Part shown: one piece after another, positions 57,047-64,000 of the stretch
Numbering within the stretch: the first letter of the stretch is position 1
Layout of the letters: the number at the start of each line of letters is the position of its first letter
NCBI GenBank assembly: GCA_017621475.1
Contig: JAGATA010000041.1
Span: 1-64,000, forward strand
DNA length: 64,000 bases
Direction: 5' to 3'
From: Clostridia bacterium
GTDB taxonomy: Bacteria; Bacillota; Clostridia; Oscillospirales; CAG-272
Position numbers and translations under genes: made by a program
The notes under the pieces: generated by a model
Seen by the model: only the letters and a program-made list of their open reading frames with translations
The model's database searches: none
Told to the model about the DNA's origin: nothing

Positions 57047-57607
57047 TTACCAAGATTTCAATTCCTCATAACACGCATTAGATGCTTTATAATAAATAGT
57101 TATTTTTGTATCGTTGTAACCCAGAAATTTTGAACACGAAAAAGATATATCTTCAGAGCCGCTTACATCTTTAGGGAAACGCGCTCTAAGCATAGCTATA
57201 GATTTATTCGCTATCACACTTCCCAAAGCAGTCCTTTCGGCACTTCTTTCCAATCTAGGATACCTATGTTCATCAAAATCATAATACCACATTCTAAAAT
57301 CGCATTCAACAAATTTATAGTTGCAAAAACAGCTAGATACTTCACTCGGCGATACAGAAAAAGAACACGAAAATTCAAGTTTTTCTTCCGTTTTATATCT
57401 AGGATATTCTGCAATAATATCCCCAAATGTTTGTGCAATTTTCGCGCTTGCATAATTGGCGGCTTCCGAATTTTGAAACCTTTCCATTTCATCCTTTGCC
57501 ATTATTTCATCAAGTTTATGAGGTATAGCTTCCTGACAATACATAATAAAACAAAAAATAATTATACCAATAACACCAAAAGCCAAAATTCCAAAAATAA
57601 ATTCCAT
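57047..57607 (-). CDS. Hypothetical single-pass membrane protein
   Basis: 186 residues. An N-terminal helix (FIFGILAFGVIGIIIFCFI) anchors a soluble domain of about 155 residues containing five Cys and many aromatic residues (KFVECDFRMWYYDFDEHRYP, SFSCSKFLGYNDTKITIYY). It has no lipobox. GAGGTTG precedes the ATG at 57607, and 35 nt separate it from the gene upstream, so the two are probably co-transcribed. The family is not recognised; the fold looks beta-rich. Confidence 0.6.
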   Translation of the reverse strand: MEFIFGILAFGVIGIIIFCFIMYCQEAIPHKLDEIMAKDEMERFQNSEAANYASAKIAQTFGDIIAEYPRYKTEEKLEFSCSFSVSPSEVSSCFCNYKFVECDFRMWYYDFDEHRYPRLERSAERTALGSVIANKSIAMLRARFPKDVSGSEDISFSCSKFLGYNDTKITIYYKASNACYEELKSW

Positions 57608-57642
57608 TTTTCAACCTCAAAAATGTCCATAATTTTTATTGC

Positions 57643-57996
57643 TTATTCGTTTGTCCACATTTTAGATAGTTCTTTAATAATTTCTTCTTCGCTTACAGTT
57701 TTTTCATCCGAATCTTCTTCGTCAGAATCATCATCTTCGTCATTGCTGTCGCACAAGCTGTTTTTAATACAAAAAAGATAATCCACTATTGCCGCCATAC
57801 CAAGAAAAAAACATCCTAATATAATTGCAGTAAATGCATATTTTGCAAATATATCAAAATGAAATTCCGTTACCTTTTCACCCCACGACATACGAGTTTC
57901 CGTTGCAGCAACAATGCTATGTATCAAGCCCAAAACATATATTGCTATTGATGTTCCGAACAATTCTTTTGTTATAAAGTTATCCTTATTTTTCAT
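57643..57996 (-). CDS. Hypothetical two-helix membrane protein with acidic tail
   Basis: 117 residues. Helices at about 15-33 (IAIYVLGLIHSIVAATETR) and 50-68 (YAFTAIILGCFFLGMAAIVD) are followed by an acidic stretch (CDSNDEDDDSDEEDSDEKTV) and EEEIIKELSKMW. AAAGAGGGGGA precedes the ATG. It lies between the hairpin at 58035-58063 and the 57607 gene. Its promoter may be read-through from the 24-residue-peptide gene. Function is unknown. Confidence 0.6.
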   Translation of the reverse strand: MKNKDNFITKELFGTSIAIYVLGLIHSIVAATETRMSWGEKVTEFHFDIFAKYAFTAIILGCFFLGMAAIVDYLFCIKNSLCDSNDEDDDSDEEDSDEKTVSEEEIIKELSKMWTNE

Positions 57997-58034
57997 TTTT
58001 ATTTCCCCCTCTTTAACATTTCAGAATAATATAT

Positions 58035-58063
58035 TAAAAGCGATTACAGAAAGTAACCGCCTT
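58035..58063 (-). terminator. Imperfect hairpin after the 24-residue peptide gene
   Basis: On the minus strand AAAGGCGGTTAC pairs with GTAATCGCTTT through one bulge and a G-T pair, followed by TTTTAATATATT. Its strength is intermediate, which would allow some transcription to enter the membrane-protein genes. Confidence 0.5.
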
Positions 58064-58085
58064 TAATATTCAGAAAATCAGAACA

Positions 58086-58160
58086 TTAGCAACCAAGAAG
58101 AATTCTTCCAAATGTTCCGAGTGCGTACATAAATACGCCGAAATACAATCCACCGATCAT
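58086..58160 (-). CDS. 24-residue hydrophobic peptide with strong ribosome site
   Basis: AAGGAGGATG lies before the ATG at 58160. The peptide starts MIGGLYFGVFMYALG and ends FGRILLGC; it is one membrane-spanning helix without charge except one Arg. A consensus promoter (TTGACT-N17-TATAAT at 58213-58241) precedes it by about 50 nt, so expression is very likely. It is divergent from an XRE regulator, with three palindromes between the two. Size and hydrophobicity fit small membrane peptides such as type I toxins or small sensor/regulator peptides, but I cannot name a family. A chance frame is unlikely given the promoter and ribosome site. Confidence 0.55.
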   Translation of the reverse strand: MIGGLYFGVFMYALGTFGRILLGC

Positions 58161-58195
58161 TTTTTCATCCTCCTTTTTTCAAAACTAGTTAAAAA

Positions 58196-58272
58196 TTAAC
58201 TTTTGTAAGTTAATTATATTCTTTTTAAAACTAAAAGTCAATACTTTTAGTTAAAATTGTTATAATTTTAAC
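58196..58272. promoter_or_regulatory. Three palindromes between the 24-residue peptide and the XRE gene
   Basis: TTAACTT/AAGTTAA (58196-58213), AACTAAAAG/CTTTTAGTT (58229-58252) and GTTAAAATT/AATTTTAAC (58250-58272) overlap the promoters of both divergent genes. Repeated TTTTAGTTAAAA-like words suggest a regulator that binds cooperatively. Confidence 0.6.
58213..58241 (-). promoter_or_regulatory. Sigma-A promoter of the 24-residue peptide gene
   Basis: TTGACT (58241-58236) and TATAAT (58218-58213) on the minus strand are 17 nt apart. Confidence 0.75.
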
Positions 58273-58288
58273 TAAGGAGGGGATTTTT

Positions 58289-58564
58289 ATGAATATAGGA
58301 GAAAAAATCAGAAACAAACGGGAAGATATGGATCTATCCCAAGCCGATATGGCAAAATTGATTCCTATGAATCAATCCAACTACTCCAAGATAGAACGAA
58401 ACGTCCAAGAGCCGAATTTGGAGCAGCTGAGAAGAATTTGCCAGATTCTCAAATTAGACCCTCGTTATCTTTTGGACCTCGGTGAATTTGAATCCATCTC
58501 CCAAAGCGATATACAGCTTATCCACGATATAAAGGAATTTATTAAAAAACATAATTTTGACTGA
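58289..58564 (+). CDS. XRE-family transcriptional regulator
   Basis: 91 residues. The HTH_3 domain covers 5-60: IRNKREDMDLSQADMAKLIP, then MNQSNYSKIERNVQEPNLEQ, then RRICQILKLDPRYLLDL. The tail is a short helix (SDIQLIHDIKEFIKKHNFD). TAAGGAGGGG is 8 nt before the ATG. It faces the hydrophobic-peptide gene across three palindromes and probably represses both. Monocistronic with a strong terminator at 58571. Confidence 0.85.
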   Translation: MNIGEKIRNKREDMDLSQADMAKLIPMNQSNYSKIERNVQEPNLEQLRRICQILKLDPRYLLDLGEFESISQSDIQLIHDIKEFIKKHNFD

Positions 58565-58570
58565 AAATGC

Positions 58571-58602
58571 AAAAAGAAGCCTTGCGCAAGGCTTCTTTTT
58601 TT
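58571..58602 (+). terminator. Intrinsic terminator of the XRE gene
   Basis: AAAAAGAAGCCTTG and CAAGGCTTCTTTTT pair over 14 bp and continue into T. Confidence 0.9.
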
Positions 58603-58611
58603 ATGTTTTTT

Positions 58612-58672
58612 GAGCCTTCCCCTTGTGGGGAAGGTGTCAGCGTAAGCTGACGGATGAGGTGAGTGCGGTTTT
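58612..58672. repeat. Repeat family R1, well-preserved copy
   Basis: AGCCTTCCCCTTGTGGGGAA, then GGTGTCAGCGTAAGCTGACG and GATGAGGTG: two nested inverted repeats in the order typical of the family. It lies between the XRE terminator and argF. Confidence 0.65.
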
Positions 58673-58690
58673 TCGCACTTTTTACATTCC

Positions 58691-59602
58691 TTATTCTCTG
58701 TTCTTCATGCACATAACCATAACAGCTTTCTGTGCGTGGAGTCTGTTTTCGGCTTCGTCGAAGATCTCGTCCGCGTGAGCTTCGAGAACATCCGCCGTGA
58801 TCTCTTCGCCGCGGTGCGCGGGAAGGCAATGGAGCACCATTGCGTCGGGCTTTGCAACGCTCATAAGTTCTGCGTTTACCTGATAGCCTGCAAAGATCTT
58901 CTTTCTTTCTTCAGCCTCGGCTTCCTCGCCCATAGATGCCCAAACGTCTGTGTAAACAACGTCTGCGTCCTTTGCCGCTTCAAATACGTCGTCCGTGCAG
59001 AGGAAATCGCCGCGATCTGCCGCCCACTTCATAAGGTCGGCATCCGGCTGATGAGTCTTGGGGCAGCCGATTGCAACGGACATACCCATCTTAATGCAGC
59101 CTGCAATAAGGGAGTTTGCCATATTGTTGCCGTCGCCGATGAAGCAAAGCTTCTTGCCCTTAACGCTTCCCTTGTGTTCGCGGATAGTCATAAGGTCCGC
59201 AAGCACCTGGCAGGGGTGGCAATAGTCCGTAAGACCGTTGATAACGGGTATGGAACCGTATTTTGCAAGGTTTTCAACCTCTTCCTGGTCGAAAGTTCTG
59301 ATCATAATACCGTCAAGATAACGGGAAAGAACGCGGGCTGTATCCTGTATAGGTTCGCCGCGGCCGATCTGAAGGTCACGGGGAGAGAGGAAGAGGGCGC
59401 TGCCGCCGAGCTCGAACATACCAACTTCAAAAGATACGCGTGTACGCGTGGAAGACTTCTGGAATATCATCCCGAGAGTTTTGCCCTTGAGGTGGTGGTG
59501 TTCTATACCGTTTTTCTTTTCATATTTAAGCTGATCTGCAAGATTCAATATTTCCAAGATCTCTTTTGTCTGGAGATCCTGAAGTTTGAGTAAGTGTTTC
59601 AT
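58691..59602 (-). CDS. argF: Ornithine carbamoyltransferase
   Basis: 303 residues. Carbamoyl-phosphate site FQKSSTRTRVSFEVGM near 50-60, the ornithine/HPCQ region TDYCHPCQVLADLMTIREHK near 128-145 and the HCLP loop MVLHCLPAHRGEEI near 265 are all intact, so it should be active. It makes citrulline from ornithine. The ATG at 59602 overlaps the argD stop by one base (TAATG), which is why a start three codons upstream is rejected. Last gene of the argBDF block. Confidence 0.95.
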   Translation of the reverse strand: MKHLLKLQDLQTKEILEILNLADQLKYEKKNGIEHHHLKGKTLGMIFQKSSTRTRVSFEVGMFELGGSALFLSPRDLQIGRGEPIQDTARVLSRYLDGIMIRTFDQEEVENLAKYGSIPVINGLTDYCHPCQVLADLMTIREHKGSVKGKKLCFIGDGNNMANSLIAGCIKMGMSVAIGCPKTHQPDADLMKWAADRGDFLCTDDVFEAAKDADVVYTDVWASMGEEAEAEERKKIFAGYQVNAELMSVAKPDAMVLHCLPAHRGEEITADVLEAHADEIFDEAENRLHAQKAVMVMCMKNRE

Positions 59603-60762
59603 TATGCACAAACCTCCTTTATAACTTCAACTGCTTTTTCAAGTTCTTCAAATGTGATGGAAAGCGGAGGAAGAAGTCTTACCTTCTTCTTCGCCGTAAG
59701 AAGAAGCACGCCGCGCTCCATTGCCTCGGCAACGACCTGCGCCGCTTCCTTTTCCGTTTCAAGCCCTATCATAAGACCCATACCGGAAACTGTTTTTATA
59801 CCTTTTGCGCCTTCAAGCGCATTTTTTATATATTTCGCTTTAGCGCTTACTTCCGAAAGGAAGTCATCCGTCAAGCGGGAGATGACGTTCACCGCACCTG
59901 CGGCGCAAACGGGGTTGCCGCCGAAAGTGGAGCCGTGCATACCGGGCTTGTAAATATCCGCCGTCTTTTCGCCAAAGAGCGTAGCGCCCATAGGAAGGCC
60001 AGCGGCAAGTCCCTTTGCCGTGGAAACTATGTCGGGAACAATATCAAAATTCATATATGCGTAAAGCATGCCCGTTCTGCCGTTGCCCGTCTGAACCTCG
60101 TCCGCAATGGTAACAAGGTCATATTTCTTCGCAAGCTCCGAAATCTTTGCAACAAACTCTTTTGTAAGGGGCATAACGCCGCCCTCGCCCTGCACGCACT
60201 CGAACATAATAGCGCAAACCTTATTTTCCTCAACGGCTTTTTCAAGAGCCTCGCAGTCGTTCGCGGTGGTATGGATAAATCCCGCAAGCATGGGGCCGAA
60301 ATGCTCATGGAACACCGCCTGACCCGTTGCGGAAAGAGTTGCCATGGTTCTGCCGTGGAAGCTGTTTTCAAGCGTGATGATATTGTAATATTCTTCGCCC
60401 TTTGTGGTTATACCGTATTCGCGCGCGGCTTTGATGGCGCACTCGTTTGCCTCAGCTCCAGAGTTGGAGAAGAACACTTTCTTCATTCCCGTACGCTCGC
60501 AGAGCATCTTCGCAAGCTTCGCGCAGGGCTCTGTATAATAGAGGTTAGAGGTGTGCTGGAACTTTGCAAGCTGTGCCGTTACCGCACCTATCCACTCGTC
60601 GTCCGCCATACCGAAGGTATTAACGGCGATACCCGCGCCCATATCTACATATTTTTTTCCCGCTTCATCGATAAGAGAAGCGCCCTTTCCCGAAACTATT
60701 TCAACGGGAAAGCGTTTATACGTATTTGCAACGTATTTTTCGTCAAGTTCCTTTACGTTCAT
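59602..60762 (-). CDS. argD: Acetylornithine aminotransferase
   Basis: 386 residues of PLP class III transaminases. Signatures are VFFSNSGAEANECAIKAARE, HGRTMATLSATGQAVFHE, the PLP Lys in IVSTAKGLAAGLPMGA (near 240) and TIADEVQTGNGRTGML just before it. It converts N-acetylglutamate semialdehyde to N-acetylornithine. The start overlaps the argB stop by 4 nt. Ornithine aminotransferase activity is the usual alternative for this family, but the arg cluster context decides. Confidence 0.95.
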   Translation of the reverse strand: MNVKELDEKYVANTYKRFPVEIVSGKGASLIDEAGKKYVDMGAGIAVNTFGMADDEWIGAVTAQLAKFQHTSNLYYTEPCAKLAKMLCERTGMKKVFFSNSGAEANECAIKAAREYGITTKGEEYYNIITLENSFHGRTMATLSATGQAVFHEHFGPMLAGFIHTTANDCEALEKAVEENKVCAIMFECVQGEGGVMPLTKEFVAKISELAKKYDLVTIADEVQTGNGRTGMLYAYMNFDIVPDIVSTAKGLAAGLPMGATLFGEKTADIYKPGMHGSTFGGNPVCAAGAVNVISRLTDDFLSEVSAKAKYIKNALEGAKGIKTVSGMGLMIGLETEKEAAQVVAEAMERGVLLLTAKKKVRLLPPLSITFEELEKAVEVIKEVCA

Positions 60763-61625
60763 AAGCTGTCTCCCGCAATAAGCATTGTTCCCATACCTTC
60801 GTCCGTAAGCGTTTCAATAAGCAGGGAGTGCGGCACTCTGCCGTCGATGATAAATACTTTCTTAACTCCTCGGCGTATAGCCTCCGTGCAACATTCCACC
60901 TTGGGTATCATACCGCCGGAGATAATTCCCTCTGCCACGAGTTCGGGCGTGTCGCTTACGTATATCGTGGAAATAAGCGTTTCGGGGTCGTCCTTATCGC
61001 GCAAGATTCCGCTTATATCCGTCATAGAGATAAGACATTCCGCGCCGAGCGCCCCCGCGATCTTTGCCGCCGCCGTATCCGCGTTAATATTATACGTATT
61101 GCCCTCTTTATCGCAGGCAACCGTGGAGATTACGGGGATATAGCCTTTGTCAAGCATATCCGTCACGATCTGTGTGTTTACCTCCGTTATCTCGCCAACG
61201 TAGCCAAGAGCTTCATCTTTTGCCTGAGCCACTATCATCTGACCGTCGATACCGGAAAGACCGATAGCCTTACCGCCCTGAACGGAAAGAAGATTTACAA
61301 GGTTTTTGTTTATCTTTCCGGCAAGGACCATCTGCACGATGTCCACGGTCTCCTTGTCCGTCACGCGAAGCCCGTTTACAAACTCCGTTTTTTTGCCCAC
61401 GCGGGAGAGCATATCCGTAATTTCGGGACCGCCGCCGTGAACGAGCACAACGCGTATATCCATAAGTGAAAGAAGAACTATATCTCTCATAACGGAATCT
61501 TTAAGATCTTCGTTTATCATTGCGTTGCCGCCGTATTTTACAACGATTATTTTATTCTTATATTTCTGTATGTAAGGGAGTGCGTGAACAAGCACCTGCG
61601 CCCTCTGTGCATTTGTTATCTTCAT
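60759..61625 (-). CDS. argB: Acetylglutamate kinase
   Basis: 288 residues. Substrate and ATP motifs are KIIVVKYGGNAMINEDLKDS near the start, VVLVHGGGPEITDMLSRVGK, then NADTAAAKIAGALGAECLI and SGGMIPKVECCTEAIRRGVK, the last containing the Lys that closes the phosphoacceptor site. It phosphorylates N-acetylglutamate, the regulated step of the cycle. The ATG at 61625 follows GAGGAAG; a 13-codon extension into the repeat is rejected. The 299 nt to argJ contain repeats. Confidence 0.95.
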   Translation of the reverse strand: MKITNAQRAQVLVHALPYIQKYKNKIIVVKYGGNAMINEDLKDSVMRDIVLLSLMDIRVVLVHGGGPEITDMLSRVGKKTEFVNGLRVTDKETVDIVQMVLAGKINKNLVNLLSVQGGKAIGLSGIDGQMIVAQAKDEALGYVGEITEVNTQIVTDMLDKGYIPVISTVACDKEGNTYNINADTAAAKIAGALGAECLISMTDISGILRDKDDPETLISTIYVSDTPELVAEGIISGGMIPKVECCTEAIRRGVKKVFIIDGRVPHSLLIETLTDEGMGTMLIAGDSL

Positions 61626-61639
61626 ACTTCCTCTTCTCC

Positions 61640-61870
61640 GCTTTCTTGAAAGAAAGCTCGGCAAAGAACTTTCCTCAAAAAATGTTATTTATTTTATTAC
61701 CCAAAAGGGATTGTGTCACAGTTTCCTTAAAGAAAGCCCGCAAGTAACTTTCCTCAAAAAATACTTTTGCTTTATTTGTACGTGGCATTATCTCAACACC
61801 GCGTTTTATTTTTTAGCCTTCCCCTATGGGGAAGGTGCCGAGTTTACGAGGCGGAAGAGGTTTTCGAGTT
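61640..61870. repeat. Repeat insertion between argJ and argB
   Basis: Two semi-identical units (TTTCTTGAAAGAAAG...AACTTTCCTCAAAAAAT and TTTCCTTAAAGAAAG...AACTTTCCTCAAAAAAT) are followed by an R1 copy AGCCTTCCCCTATGGGGAAG (61817-61866). No gene is present in 61626-61923. Confidence 0.6.
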
Positions 61871-61923
61871 AAATCATAACATTCCAAAATCCTCTTCCTG
61901 CTTCTCCAAAACGCAAGCCTTAA

Positions 61924-63144
61924 TTATGTTCTGTAATCGCCGTTTATCTTAACGTAATCGTAAGTGAGGTCGCAGCCCCAAGCAGTAGCAGAGGCATCTC
62001 CGCTGTTAAGGTTTATAATTACGTTTATCTCTTTTTCGGAAAGAACTTCTTTTGCAGTTTCCTCGGAAAAATCAATTCCCGCGCCGTCGCGGCAAACATC
62101 TATTCTGCCCGCGCGGCTTTCAAAGGAAACATCTATCTTATCAACGTCAACGTCTGCGCCGCTGTAACCGATAGCGCAGAGGACTCGGCCCCAGTTAGCG
62201 TCTGCACCAAACATAGCCGCTTTGAAAAGAGAGGAGCAGATAACGGATTTTGCAACCGTCTTTGCAATTTCTTCCTCCTTTGCACCTGTAACGGAGCATT
62301 CAAGAAGCTTTGTTGCGCCCTCGCCGTCGCCCGCTATCTTGCGGCAAAGGTAAACCGTGATGGTGTTGAGCGCTTTCATAAATTCCGCAAAATCTTCATC
62401 TTCTTTAGAGATGGGAGCATTGCCGGCCATACCGTTTGCCATAATTGCAACCATATCGTTTGTGGATGTATCTCCGTCAACACTTACCATATTGAACGTA
62501 TTCTTTATATCCGCAGAGAGCGCTTTTTTAAGCATCTTTGGAGAAATACTTGCGTCCGTTGTGATGAACACGAGCATCGTCGCCATATTGGGGTGGATCA
62601 TACCGGAGCCCTTTGCAATACCGCCTATGTGGCATTCTTTGCCGCCAACGGTGAATTTCACCGCGATCTCTTTGAGCACCGTATCCGTTGTCATAATTCC
62701 TTCTGCCGCGCGAACGCTGCTTCCCTCGGAAGAACCGAGCTCGGAAACGAGAAGCGGAAGTCCAACCGCAATAGGAGTTATATCAAGGCGCTGACCGATA
62801 ACGCCGGTTGATGCCACGATAACGTCGCTCGGCTTTACAGCAATATTTTCGGAGAGGAGCTCGCACATTTTTTCCGCAACCTCAATGCCGTCCGCGTTGC
62901 AGGTGTTTGCGTTGCCGCTGTTGCAGAGCACCGCCTGTGCAACACCGTCCGTTATATGCTTTTTAGTAACCGTGAGGGGAGCGCCCTTCACAAGATTTTT
63001 CGTATAGACAGCCGCCGCAGATGCGGGAACTTCGCTATATATGAGCGCAAGGTCGCGCTTTGTTTTGTTTTTACGGACACCGCAATGTATGCCGGAAGCA
63101 CTAAAGCCTTTCGCGGCGCAAACGCCGCCTGTTATAATTTCCAT
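61924..63144 (-). CDS. argJ: Bifunctional ornithine acetyltransferase / N-acetylglutamate synthase
   Basis: 406 residues. The self-cleavage site is in GSGMIHPNMATMLVFITTDA (near 183), where the Thr of ATML becomes the nucleophile of the beta chain. Other signatures are SGIHCGVRKNKTKRDLALIY near the start, LCNSGNANTCNADG (near 97) and the C-terminal TAWGCDLTYDYVKINGDY. It transfers the acetyl group of N-acetylornithine to glutamate, so no ArgE is needed. AAAGAGG precedes the ATG; argC ends 18 nt upstream. Confidence 0.95.
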   Translation of the reverse strand: MEIITGGVCAAKGFSASGIHCGVRKNKTKRDLALIYSEVPASAAAVYTKNLVKGAPLTVTKKHITDGVAQAVLCNSGNANTCNADGIEVAEKMCELLSENIAVKPSDVIVASTGVIGQRLDITPIAVGLPLLVSELGSSEGSSVRAAEGIMTTDTVLKEIAVKFTVGGKECHIGGIAKGSGMIHPNMATMLVFITTDASISPKMLKKALSADIKNTFNMVSVDGDTSTNDMVAIMANGMAGNAPISKEDEDFAEFMKALNTITVYLCRKIAGDGEGATKLLECSVTGAKEEEIAKTVAKSVICSSLFKAAMFGADANWGRVLCAIGYSGADVDVDKIDVSFESRAGRIDVCRDGAGIDFSEETAKEVLSEKEINVIINLNSGDASATAWGCDLTYDYVKINGDYRT

Positions 63145-63162
63145 TGTAAATACCTCTTTAAT

Positions 63163-64000
63163 TTATACATTCATACCCTCGGTCATATCTGCGCCGAGTA
63201 CAAGATTAAGACATTCTATAGCCGCACCGCACGCGCCTTTTCCAAGGTTATCGTATCTTGCGACAAGGAGGATTCTTTCCTCGTTTCCGTGAACGGAAAT
63301 TTCCATCGTGTCCGTTCCCGATCTTTTTCCTGCGGAAAGAAAGCCTTCCTCATCCGCGCCCTCTGCAAAGCTTACAACGGGGCCTGTATATTTTTCCGCG
63401 TAAATTTTCTTTATTTCTTCAATGCCAAAGCCTTCTGCAAGCTCGCTTGCGAAAAGCGGAACTGTAACCTCCATACCGCTGTAAAAATCCGAAACTATCG
63501 GGCAGAACACGGGAGCGTTTTCAAGCCCTGTTATCTTCTGCATTTCGGGAAGGTGCTTGTGCTTTTGAGAAAGCGCATACTGTCTGGGTGCGGAAAGCAG
63601 CGCGTCTCTTTTCTCTTCCTCGTAAGCACCTATCATCTTTTTGCCGCCGCCGCTGTAGCCCGTTAAGGAAAAGCAGGTAAGCTTGGCATCCTTCGTCAGC
63701 GCTCCGCATTCGATAAGCGGATAAACAAGAGCGATAAAGCCGCTTGCGTGGCAGCCGGGAACGGCAATTCTTTTGGAGTTTTCTATCTTCTGTTTTGCGC
63801 CAACGGAAAGTTCCGGGAAACCGTATGCCCACGCGGGGTCGGTTCTGTGCGCTGTGGATGTATCAAGAAGAACGGTGTTTTCGTTTTCCACAAGTGAGGC
63901 GGATTCTGTCGCTGCGGCATCGGGAAGGCACAGAAAAGCAATATCTGCGGAATTGAGCGCTTCGCGGCGTGCTTCCACGTCTTTTCTCTTGTCTTCGGAA
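63163..64000 (-). CDS. argC: N-acetyl-gamma-glutamyl-phosphate reductase, 5' end outside the window
   Basis: 279 codons are visible; the N-terminal NADP-binding GxxG segment lies beyond the right edge. The catalytic Cys is in AVPGCHASGFIALVYPL (near residue 95 of the visible part), with the following LTGYSGGGKKMIGAYEE and HLPEMQKITG. The short spacing and PGCHASGF motif mark the type 2 (about 310-residue) group of ArgC. It reduces acetylglutamyl phosphate to the semialdehyde. It is the first visible gene of the cluster, so its promoter and possible arginine regulation lie outside the window. Confidence 0.93.
   Translation of the reverse strand, partial: SEDKRKDVEARREALNSADIAFLCLPDAAATESASLVENENTVLLDTSTAHRTDPAWAYGFPELSVGAKQKIENSKRIAVPGCHASGFIALVYPLIECGALTKDAKLTCFSLTGYSGGGKKMIGAYEEEKRDALLSAPRQYALSQKHKHLPEMQKITGLENAPVFCPIVSDFYSGMEVTVPLFASELAEGFGIEEIKKIYAEKYTGPVVSFAEGADEEGFLSAGKRSGTDTMEISVHGNEERILLVARYDNLGKGACGAAIECLNLVLGADMTEGMNV

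Noticed and set aside
1-64000. tRNA, rRNA, CRISPR arrays, integrases
   Set aside because: No cloverleaf-like sequence with a TTCGANTC-type arm, no rRNA-like block, no regularly spaced direct repeats and no recombinase were found in the intergenic regions read by eye. A tRNAscan or covariance search could change this.

Overview
The window reads as chromosomal DNA of an anaerobic, endospore-forming member of the Clostridia (Firmicutes), probably a gut-type lineage. The evidence is a spoIVA gene and a CotH-family gene, strong AGGAGG-type ribosome binding sites, sigma-A promoters close to TTGACA-N17-TATAAT, many intrinsic terminators, a ferredoxin-like aldo/keto reductase, a BspA-type leucine-rich repeat lipoprotein, and moderate GC. 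No rRNA, tRNA, CRISPR array, integrase or complete insertion sequence was seen.

Layout. 1-7750 is an accessory, partly decayed stretch: an RHS-repeat fragment, a broken lipoprotein-like gene, an XRE/ECF-sigma/anti-sigma/secreted-protein operon, small regulators, an AlkZ-related gene with remnants on both sides, and a block of dispersed repeats. 7754-17053 holds a large XRE regulator, a CoA-disulfide-reductase-like enzyme with a rhodanese domain, and an operon of ABC-class ATPase, XRE regulator and two ABC exporter halves. That operon is preceded by a leader with a 17-codon peptide and mutually exclusive hairpins. 17097-20963 is an aconitase X (small and large subunit) plus Old-Yellow-Enzyme operon of unknown pathway. 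21160-29964 mixes MmcQ/YjbR, paired membrane proteins, a MalY-type aminotransferase, and an aldo/keto reductase - DUF1893 - exonuclease III - AraC run. 30271-33723 has tpiA, pgk and a U32 protease-family gene. 34405-43180 is a tightly packed minus-strand housekeeping run: mltG, CPBP protease, formyl-THF cyclo-ligase, DJ-1, GNAT, tmk, ftsK/spoIIIE, uppP. 43332-53201 carries a split TauE transporter, the LRR lipoprotein, DUF896, an M29 aminopeptidase, CotH, nadA and cysK. 53682-56982 is spoIVA-glmS. 57047-58564 is a small XRE module with a divergent 24-residue hydrophobic peptide. 58691-64000 is the arginine cluster argC-argJ-argB-argD-argF.

How genes work together. The arginine genes form a nearly complete glutamate-to-citrulline route by the ArgJ acetyl-recycling cycle. 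The ftsK/uppP/mltG/tmk run combines envelope and chromosome functions. Three features repay attention as possibly undescribed units: the attenuator-like leader with its ABC-ATPase/exporter operon, the AcnX-OYE operon, and the XRE/palindrome/24-residue-peptide module. Intergenic regions carry at least three dispersed repeat families that recur across the window.
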